A stretch of 7,221 nt of DNA from contig JAKLHS010000032.1 in NCBI GenBank assembly GCA_022710025.1, positions 1 through 7,221 on the forward strand, given 5' to 3'. A program made the translations under genes and the position numbers. The stretch comes from Caldisericota bacterium (GTDB taxonomy: Bacteria > Caldisericota > Caldisericia > Cryosericales > Cryosericaceae). Shown in pieces: positions 1 to 4,628 of the stretch. The notes under the pieces were generated by a model, which saw nothing but the letters and a program-made list of their open reading frames with translations, searched no databases and was not told where the DNA came from. Positions within the stretch are counted from its first letter, which is position 1, and each line of letters starts with the position of its first letter.

Positions 1-139
1 GCGATATGGGATCCGTCCCCGCACGTGGAACAGCTTCTCTCCTGGCCAGTCGGGGAAGGCACCGCAAGGAGCAACTCGCTCCTGCCAGTCACCGGTTGAG
101 ACATGCCGGAACATGCTTCTCCGGACACGCCGCTCCTCA
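1..139 (-). other. Region downstream of cpsB; possible start of a coupled fourth gene
   Basis: On the minus strand the cpsB stop overlaps an ATG as TAATG (ATG at 140-138), preceded by a purine-rich GAGGGAAG. The frame from that ATG stays open to the window edge (46 codons), beginning MRSGVSGEAC. A second frame, starting with ATG at 114 behind GGAGAAGC, is also open to the edge and begins MFRHVSTGDW. Neither resembles a family I recognise and both are too short to choose between. A small hairpin (AGGAGC, 5-nt loop, GCTCCT, 67-83) has no following T-run on the minus strand, so I do not call a terminator. The operon probably continues beyond the window. Confidence 0.25.
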
Positions 140-799
140 TTAGACTTCCCTCTTCAAACCGTCCAGACCGTTGCCGTTCCAGATACCACACGGAGCTCTG
201 TTGATGGCGTCATGAGCATCAGTCGCCGTACAGGCAACGAGTCCCCGATCTACAAGACTCTGTACGACCTCGTCCCCATGTCCGTGATGCAGGCTGTCGG
301 CATTTATCTGCGCAAGACAACCCCGTCGAACCCAGCGATCAAGCATGCGCCAGTCCTCGCGCACATACCGGTAGCGTTCCACGTGAGCCAGGATCGGCGT
401 TATGCCCTGCAGCTGCAGCCTGAAGACGACGTCATCGAAATACATCGGCAAGTTTTCGTACGGGAGTTCGAGCAACAGATGAGTCTTTCTGTCGGCGAGT
501 GTCAATACATCTCCCCTCCTTACACGGTCGGGCAGATCGGGGCAGATGAACGCTTCATTGCCAGGCAATATGGCGAGAGCAATCGCGTTGCTGTCCAGCA
601 CCGCCTGGAGCTCCTGAACGGATCGGCGCACGACTATAGGGTCGGTCTCGTGCTCGCCTTCAATCCAGTGAGGCGTTGCTATCACGGTTCCTATCCCGTT
701 CTCGACAGCCGTGCGCGCCATCAGGAGACTCGTGGCCGCATCCGGTGAACCGTCATCCAGTCCCGGAAGGATGTGGCAATGGATATCGACGGCACTCAT
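140..799 (-). CDS. cpsB: CpsB/YwqE-type PHP-domain protein-tyrosine phosphatase, short C-terminus
   Basis: This is a metal-dependent phosphatase that removes phosphate from the tyrosine tail of the partner kinase CpsD, so resetting the capsule/exopolysaccharide export cycle. It acts in the cytoplasm at the membrane complex. The 219-residue product shows the PHP metal-site series: HCH at residues 7-9, LDDG at 14-17, TPHW at 42-45, PGNE at 79-82, AHVERY at 138-143 and TDAHD at 193-197. Its ATG overlaps the cpsD stop as ATGA. No good Shine-Dalgarno lies at normal distance, so it is probably translated by coupling to cpsD. It is odd at the C-terminus. After DAHDAINRAP the usual tail of this family (an RPP element, a helix and an NPxxLL-like ending, about 30 more residues) is missing, and the last 16 residues look unrelated. 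This could be real divergence or a frameshift. Family assignment is firm; intactness is not. Confidence 0.88.
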   Translation of the reverse strand: MSAVDIHCHILPGLDDGSPDAATSLLMARTAVENGIGTVIATPHWIEGEHETDPIVVRRSVQELQAVLDSNAIALAILPGNEAFICPDLPDRVRRGDVLTLADRKTHLLLELPYENLPMYFDDVVFRLQLQGITPILAHVERYRYVREDWRMLDRWVRRGCLAQINADSLHHGHGDEVVQSLVDRGLVACTATDAHDAINRAPCGIWNGNGLDGLKREV

Positions 800-1539
800 G
801 AATCTGTCTTTGGTGTCTCCACGGCTCTGGCAGAATCTACATCGGATACAGTGTAGGAGTTTGCGTACTTGTACTCGCTGCCCCGCAGGTGTACGCGGTT
901 CAAGACGGCTCCCAACAGATTGGCGCGCGCTCCCTCCAGGGCCTCCTGCGCCCGGCGCACATCCCCACCATGAGTACGGCCGGCATGAATGACGAGGATG
1001 ACACCGTCTGCCAGCGACGAGGTCACAACCGCATCAGTAACGACCAGAACAGGTGGACTGTCGACGATGATCATGTCGTATTCTTCACGCATGCGGTCCA
1101 TCAAATGTTTCATCCGCGCGCTTCCCAGCAATTCGGAGCTGTTGGGCGGGATGGGACCGCTCGTGATGACGGACAAGTTCGGGTATGCCTTTGGATGCGC
1201 CGCCGTCGCCAAGTCTGTCTCGCCCATGATGAGGCTTGAGAGACCTTTCTGATTCGGCAGGCCGAAACGTTTGTGCAAGGTGGGGCTGATGAGATCCGTA
1301 TCAAGGATCATGACTCGTTTGCCAGTTTGCGAAATGGTCTGCGCAAGAAACTGGGCAACTGTGCTCTTGCCCTCGTCCGGGGATGGACTTGTCACCAGAA
1401 CGACTTTCAGCTCCCTGTCGACCGCCGCAAACTGCAGATTCGTGCGCAAGACGCGATATGCCTCGGCGACCGGGCTACGAGAACCCTTGTAACCGCCACC
1501 TCCATACATGTGTTCATCAGCCCCGCTGATAGCTGTCAT
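796..1539 (-). CDS. cpsD: CpsD/CapB-type bacterial tyrosine autokinase
   Basis: This cytoplasmic BY-kinase works with the membrane adaptor CpsC; cycles of autophosphorylation and dephosphorylation control polymer length and export. From the ATG at 1539 it is 247 residues, usual for a stand-alone CpsD. Visible motifs are EAYRVLR (26-32, the ExxRxxR oligomerisation motif), Walker A SPSPDEGKST (51-60), Walker A' MILDTD (77-82), Walker B IIVD (157-160) and a C-terminal tyrosine cluster SEYKYANSY (Y223, Y225, Y229). The A' loop reads DTDLISP, without the arginine commonly seen after this motif. The N-terminus carries an unusual Gly/Tyr stretch, MYGGGGYKG. A GTG at 1548 lies in frame but inside the ribosome binding site, so ATG 1539 is preferred. 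The gene overlaps the end of cpsC by 23 nt and the start of cpsB by 4 nt, indicating one translationally coupled operon. Confidence 0.93.
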   Translation of the reverse strand: MTAISGADEHMYGGGGYKGSRSPVAEAYRVLRTNLQFAAVDRELKVVLVTSPSPDEGKSTVAQFLAQTISQTGKRVMILDTDLISPTLHKRFGLPNQKGLSSLIMGETDLATAAHPKAYPNLSVITSGPIPPNSSELLGSARMKHLMDRMREEYDMIIVDSPPVLVVTDAVVTSSLADGVILVIHAGRTHGGDVRRAQEALEGARANLLGAVLNRVHLRGSEYKYANSYTVSDVDSARAVETPKTDS

Positions 1540-2251
1540 TGAGATCACCTTTCAGATTGCCATCTGGTATCACTGCAAGCACACGAAGGCCAAAGAGTCT
1601 CTTGACGTCCTCGGCTGTCTTGACCGTATCGTCGAAGTAGTCTATCGCAAACGCGAGCAGAACTCCTAGCACGAGCCCGGCAGTCAGTGCCACTGCGATG
1701 TTGAGAACCGGACGTGGGCTGACTTGATCGGCGACAGGTACGGCCCTGTCGATGACGCTGACGTTTTCGACCCGATTCATGAACGTAGGAAGCTGACGGA
1801 TAAAGGAAGCGGCCATTGTGTTAGCGATAAGTGCCGCACGAGTGGCGTTCTTGTCTTTCACGCTGATCGCTATGATCTCCGTTTCGCCCTGCACCTCCAC
1901 GGTCGTCATTTTCGCAAGCTGCTTCGTGGACTCGCTCAACCCGAGCACATCTATCGTATCCTGCAGAATGGCACGACTCGTGATGATCTTCGCATAGGTG
2001 ACCGCCAACGAACGCGACGTCTGAACCTGCCCATAATCGATGCCGCTTGTATCCTGAGGAACACTTGACCGCTCATTCACGATCAGTGAGGTGCCGGCTT
2101 CATAGACGGGCGGAAGAACGACGAAGGAGAAAAACGCCGCCAGACCGACCGCGACGATCATGACGAGAAAGATGATCCACAAGCGCCTGCGAAGTATCTT
2201 GATGATGTCTGCAAAACTGGTTGTTTCTTCCATACTGGGAGATCTCTCCAT
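1517..2251 (-). CDS. cpsC: CpsC/Wzz-type chain-length determinant (polysaccharide co-polymerase)
   Basis: This is the membrane adaptor that activates the CpsD kinase and governs polysaccharide chain length. In the 244-residue product, a cytoplasmic segment with a basic RRR is followed by transmembrane helix 1 (about 24-46), an extracytoplasmic Wzz domain (LPPVYEAGTSLIV at 46-58 is its typical opening), a proline motif SPRP (178-181) just before transmembrane helix 2 (about 183-205), and a cytoplasmic tail (DDTVKTAEDVKRLFGLRVLAVIP) that would contact CpsD. Length and layout are those of Gram-positive CpsC/CapA proteins. AGGAG (2260-2256) stands 4 nt before ATG 2251. An internal ATG at 2233 (MEETTSF) is an alternative start with a less well placed site. 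It is the first gene of the operon, behind a long leader. Confidence 0.92.
   Translation of the reverse strand: MERSPSMEETTSFADIIKILRRRLWIIFLVMIVAVGLAAFFSFVVLPPVYEAGTSLIVNERSSVPQDTSGIDYGQVQTSRSLAVTYAKIITSRAILQDTIDVLGLSESTKQLAKMTTVEVQGETEIIAISVKDKNATRAALIANTMAASFIRQLPTFMNRVENVSVIDRAVPVADQVSPRPVLNIAVALTAGLVLGVLLAFAIDYFDDTVKTAEDVKRLFGLRVLAVIPDGNLKGDLNDSYQRG
1545..1552 (-). promoter_or_regulatory. Ribosome binding site fixing the cpsD start
   Basis: On the minus strand AAAGGTGA (1552-1545) lies just before ATG 1539, with 8 nt between its AAAGG core and the ATG. It contains the alternative GTG at 1548, which argues against that upstream start. The site lies inside the 3' end of cpsC. Confidence 0.7.
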
Positions 2252-2352
2252 ATGGCTCCTCGACTACGGCAGATCCGCACGGCCGCACACGTTCGGAACG
2301 CAGCGGGATAGGAACTATGCGTCCGATGCGGTGACTATAAGGCGTTCCACGC

Positions 2353-2388
2353 ATCCCAATGGCATTTTTGTACAACTTCCATCGGGAT
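2353..2388 (-). promoter_or_regulatory. Ten-base-pair hairpin in the cps leader RNA
   Basis: Read on the minus strand, arm ATCCCGATGG (2388-2379) pairs with CCATTGGGAT (2362-2353) over 10 bp around a 16-nt loop. One pair is G-U on the minus-strand RNA but would be an A-C mismatch on the plus strand, which favours a role in the cps transcript. It lies about 100 nt upstream of the cpsC start. No U-run follows, so it is not a simple terminator. A short hairpin GCGT-GGA-ACGC (2352-2342) follows, and its 3' arm could instead pair with GCGTTCC at 2301-2295. Confidence 0.45.
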
Positions 2389-2440
2389 TTGCAAGGGGAA
2401 GTCATTGTCATTGATCGGCGACATCGTGACTGCACGCAGG

Positions 2441-2465
2441 GCAGAGCGTCTGCAGACGTGTCTGC
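2441..2465. promoter_or_regulatory. Two abutting inverted repeats (GCAGA / TCTGC type)
   Basis: GCAGA-GCG-TCTGC (2441-2453) runs straight into GCAGAC-GT-GTCTGC (2452-2465), and the junction forms the perfect 12-bp palindrome CGTCTGCAGACG (2447-2458). Repeated half-sites of this kind suggest a dimeric DNA-binding protein or alternative RNA hairpins in the cps leader. No regulator is encoded in the window, so the role is unassigned. Confidence 0.4.
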
Positions 2466-2528
2466 GCATTGTGAATCGATATTCATTCTGGAGAGTGGGA
2501 AGTAGGCGTGTCGGATTACAAAAGACGG

Positions 2529-2553
2529 AGGATGGTACCATCCTGATCATCAG
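2529..2553. promoter_or_regulatory. Operator-like palindromes overlapping the cps promoter
   Basis: AGGATGGTACCATCCT (2529-2544) is a perfect 16-bp palindrome. It abuts CTGAT-C-ATCAG (2543-2553), an 11-bp odd-centred dyad. Both lie within the candidate minus-strand promoter, the first covering its -10 element and the second lying in the spacer. This is the position expected of a repressor site. The palindrome has no loop, which fits a protein site on DNA better than an RNA hairpin. Confidence 0.45.
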
Positions 2554-2560
2554 TTTTCAA
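2532..2560 (-). promoter_or_regulatory. Candidate sigma-70/SigA promoter for the cps operon
   Basis: On the minus strand TTGAAA (2560-2555, five of six consensus) is separated by exactly 17 bp from TACCAT (2537-2532, four of six, with the key first, second and sixth bases). Transcription would start near 2525, giving a leader of about 275 nt before cpsC. A weaker alternative is a TATAGT (2339-2334) with no matching -35. Confidence 0.45.
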
Positions 2561-2601
2561 GCCATTTACTAGCAATTCATATTTTCATCACTATCGCTTT
2601 C

Positions 2602-2630
2602 TTGTCTAATCTTGAAATATGATTTACAAT
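2602..2630 (+). promoter_or_regulatory. Candidate sigma-70/SigA promoter for the first beta-helix gene
   Basis: TTGTCT (2602-2607, four of six) and TACAAT (2625-2630, five of six) are 17 bp apart in an AT-rich stretch. Transcription would begin near 2637, leaving about 135 nt of leader that contains all three 22-bp repeats. It is divergent from the cps promoter, with the two -35 elements about 40 bp apart. Confidence 0.5.
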
Positions 2631-2654
2631 TCGCCTGTAAGAAGTGTGTGCTTA

Positions 2655-2754
2655 TTGCTCGACATGACCTCTAAACTTGCTCGACACGACGTGTAAACGT
2701 AGGATCTGGGTTTGACTGCAGGATCTGGTAAGTGGCACGACATGACCTCTAAAC
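2655..2754 (+). repeat. Three copies of a 22-bp direct repeat upstream of the first beta-helix gene
   Basis: Copies lie at 2655-2676, 2677-2698 (adjacent, 19 of 22 matching copy 1) and 2733-2754 (20 of 22). Their shared core is CGACATGACCTCTAAAC, with copy 2 carrying C, G and G at three positions. Copies 1 and 3 are identical over 21 bases (2660-2680 and 2738-2758). Between copies 2 and 3, AGGATCTGG also occurs twice (2701-2709, 2720-2728). Copy 2 contains the dyad ACACG-A-CGTGT. The copies could be binding sites for a regulator, or the multiple terminal repeats of a lost insertion sequence (IS21-like ends have such arrays). No transposase is present. Confidence 0.6.
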
Positions 2755-2763
2755 TTGCCTTAC

Positions 2764-2768
2764 AGGAG
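2764..2768 (+). promoter_or_regulatory. Ribosome binding site fixing the start at 2773
   Basis: AGGAG stands 4 nt before ATG 2773. The frame is also open from a TTG at 2755, but that start would lie upstream of this site, lacks its own, and would put charge and a cysteine ahead of the signal peptide. Confidence 0.7.
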
Positions 2769-2772
2769 CTGT

Positions 2773-4296
2773 ATGATCAAGTTTTTCACCACCGTCTTGT
2801 GCATCATGGTGGGCTTGGCGGGAGTCGCCGTACCGACAGCAACAGCCGCCGCCCGTCTCTCTACCTCAAGCAGAACCGCCCTTGTTGCATGTCTGCAACA
2901 AGAATATCTGATGCGAGATGCCTACCAGACACTCTTCAATGCCTATCCGATGCTGACGGCTTTTGATGCCATCGCAAAGGGAGAGGGCATCGCGATTGCT
3001 GACCTGCAGAAGGTATTTGCCAAATATAGGGTCGCCGTCCCCGCAGACAGCCAGTTGTCCACAGCCCGAACCATCGCGATGACAGTGACCGGTACCCTGA
3101 CCGCAGATGCTGTTGCTATCGACCTCGAGCGATCTACCGCCGACCTGATGACGCGGTTGCTGACAACGACAGACAACAAAGACGTGAGAACGGCCGAGAC
3201 AACGATCAAGGCAACATCACTCGGTGCCCACACGGACGCATTCACGGCCGAGCAGGTAGCTCTCACCCCTGCTCCTGAACCTGCTCCTGAACCTGCTCCT
3301 GAACCTGCTCCTGAACCTGCTCCTGAAACCCGCCCGTTCCCGGCACCCGTGACGACTCGAACTGTCATCGTGCCATCGACGATCGATGCTACCGGGACAA
3401 GCGACGTAAGCGCTGCCCTGAACTCGTTCGTTGCCGGCGTTGCCGACGGTTCTGCCATCGTATTCCCTGCTGGCGCAACCTATCGGCTTGATCAAGGCAT
3501 CCAGTTTGCGAGCCGCCATAATCTCGTTTTTGTCGGCAATGGCACGACGCTCACGGTAGGAGCGGGTGTCAGCGGTGACAACCAGCTCGCCAGCACGTTC
3601 GTACTTGGTCATCGATACGGTGGATTCTGGGAAGGGAACAATACTGATATTGCCATCCGGGATTTCATCCTGGTCGGCAACAGTACTACTCCTGGGGTTT
3701 TCAACAGCGCCGCAGAACACCTCGCTTCCTTTGAGGTTGAGGGCAGCACGCGCGTCGAGATCAGCAACTGCCGCTCCTCCGGTTATTACGGTGACTTCGT
3801 GAAGGTCGGCGACAACTCGATGTCTGTCTGGGTCCATAACAACACCGTCCCGACGGTCGGCCGCAATGGCGGCACGATTATCTCGGGGCGTGATATCACC
3901 TTCGAGCAGAACACCTTTGGCACAGTCGGGTACTGTGTCTTTGACATCGAACCCAATACTGTCAGCGAAGCAACGTATAATGCAAAGTTTCTTGCAAACA
4001 CCGCAGTTTCCTGGGACTGTGCATTCCTCTCCGTAGAAGGGAGTCATACCGGAGCCACGATCGATGGAGTAGTCGCAGCCGGTAATACCGTCACCGGTGA
4101 CTCCATCTACACCGTCGTCGACAACGGCGGCACTGCACGCATGAAGAACATCTCCTTCACCGGCAATACAGGGATGAAAACAGTCGACGGTCCCGTCCTC
4201 ACGTTCGCTCATATCGACGCGCTCACTGTCGCCGACAACGTTCAACCGCTCTCATCCGGCATTCTCACAAGGATCGTCGATTCAACGGGATACTAG
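2773..4296 (+). CDS. Secreted protein: degenerate DUF2202-like domain, PAPE linker, parallel beta-helix
   Basis: The 507-residue product starts with a signal peptide (MIKFFTTVLC, hydrophobic core, cleavage likely near TATAAA at 22-27). No lipobox, LPXTG or C-terminal membrane helix is visible, so it is probably released or held non-covalently. Residues about 34-157 resemble DUF2202, a ferritin-like four-helix family: CLQQEYLMRDAY (40-51), IAKGEGIAIADLQKVFAKY (67-85), DLERSTADL (117-125), TTDNKDV (132-138) and SLGAHTDAF (149-157). Of the expected metal ligands, glutamates 44, 71 and 119 and His153 appear kept, while the helix-2 histidine is Ala74. Residues 166-185 are five PAPE repeats. From about 195 to the end is a right-handed parallel beta-helix (opening TIDATGTSDVSAALNSF and FPAGATYRLDQG, then NNT/GNT turns), as in polysaccharide lyases, epimerases and GH28-like proteins. 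I cannot identify catalytic residues. A role on surface glycan is inferred from fold and location. Confidence 0.85.
   Translation: MIKFFTTVLCIMVGLAGVAVPTATAAARLSTSSRTALVACLQQEYLMRDAYQTLFNAYPMLTAFDAIAKGEGIAIADLQKVFAKYRVAVPADSQLSTARTIAMTVTGTLTADAVAIDLERSTADLMTRLLTTTDNKDVRTAETTIKATSLGAHTDAFTAEQVALTPAPEPAPEPAPEPAPEPAPETRPFPAPVTTRTVIVPSTIDATGTSDVSAALNSFVAGVADGSAIVFPAGATYRLDQGIQFASRHNLVFVGNGTTLTVGAGVSGDNQLASTFVLGHRYGGFWEGNNTDIAIRDFILVGNSTTPGVFNSAAEHLASFEVEGSTRVEISNCRSSGYYGDFVKVGDNSMSVWVHNNTVPTVGRNGGTIISGRDITFEQNTFGTVGYCVFDIEPNTVSEATYNAKFLANTAVSWDCAFLSVEGSHTGATIDGVVAAGNTVTGDSIYTVVDNGGTARMKNISFTGNTGMKTVDGPVLTFAHIDALTVADNVQPLSSGILTRIVDSTGY
3268..3327 (+). repeat. Five perfect 12-bp tandem repeats encoding PAPE
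   Basis: CCTGCTCCTGAA occurs five times in a row without a single base difference and is in frame, giving five Pro-Ala-Pro-Glu units between the helical and beta-helix domains. A partial match (ACCC before it, ACCCGC after) marks the ends. The paralog at 4629-6128 has a Ser/Ala linker instead. Confidence 0.97.
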
Positions 4297-4329
4297 CGAC
4301 TACTCTGCATAATCCTGAGTTTTCCTGCC

Positions 4330-4372
4330 AACCCTCTGGCCACGACTCCTCGCCAGAGGGTTTTCCTTTTTT
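4330..4372 (+). terminator. Intrinsic terminator after the first beta-helix gene
   Basis: AACCCTCTGGC (4330-4340) pairs perfectly with GCCAGAGGGTT (4352-4362) over 11 bp around an 11-nt loop, followed by a T-rich tract through 4372. It lies 34 nt after the stop codon. No A-run precedes it, so it should work on the plus strand only. Confidence 0.92.
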
Positions 4373-4574
4373 GTGCCGAGGTTTCGACAAGATGCCCCGC
4401 CGTAGACAACCGCTTCCCTTCCGGAGACCGTCAGCACCCATATACAGTGAAGAAAGGTTGACAATTTTGTGAAGAAGTGCAGCTCGCTGGGACGCGCTGT
4501 GCTGTCCAGCTATGCAGACTGTGCTTCCGAAAACCAGCCGTCTTGACGTGTACGGACTGCAGATCGGACTCTTG
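4373..4574. other. Intergenic region before the second beta-helix gene
   Basis: I see no gene here. It holds a perfect TTGACA (4458-4463) with no matching -10 at 16-18 bp, a TTGACG (4543-4548) 29 bp from the best -10, and a bulged inverted repeat GCTGGGAC / GTCCAGC (4486-4493, 4504-4510). None supports a firm call. Confidence 0.4.
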
Positions 4575-4583
4575 TGATATACT
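4575..4583 (+). promoter_or_regulatory. Candidate extended -10 promoter for the second beta-helix gene
   Basis: TGATATACT (4575-4583) matches the extended -10 pattern TGnTATAAT with one mismatch. There is no convincing -35 at 17 bp, which extended -10 promoters tolerate. Transcription would start near 4590, giving a short leader to GTG 4629. With the terminator upstream, this suggests the two paralogs are transcribed separately. Confidence 0.45.
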
Positions 4584-4628
4584 CGGGGCAGCAAATATGG
4601 TGTGTAGACCTTCGTCACGGAGGTAATT

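Noticed and set aside
113..748. Plus-strand open frame of 211 codons
   Set aside because: It is antisense to cpsB, whose PHP motifs are unmistakable.
2100..2486. Minus-strand open frame of 128 codons upstream of cpsC
   Set aside because: It overlaps the cpsC start in another frame and crosses the leader dyads, with an Arg/Ser-rich sequence lacking any family signature.
2655..2754. CRISPR array
   Set aside because: Only three 22-bp copies, two of them directly adjacent with no spacer, and no cas genes in the window.
2773..2860. Lipoprotein signal in the first beta-helix protein
   Set aside because: The cysteine context is TVLC, early in the hydrophobic core, which does not fit a lipobox; a normal AxA-type cleavage site follows.
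3217..4245. Long minus-strand open frame (342 codons) with RFRS repeats
   Set aside because: It lies wholly antisense to the first beta-helix gene; its repeat is just the reverse reading of the PAPE array, and it has no family motifs.
4458..4463. Perfect TTGACA as a -35 box
   Set aside because: No acceptable -10 lies 16-18 bp downstream.
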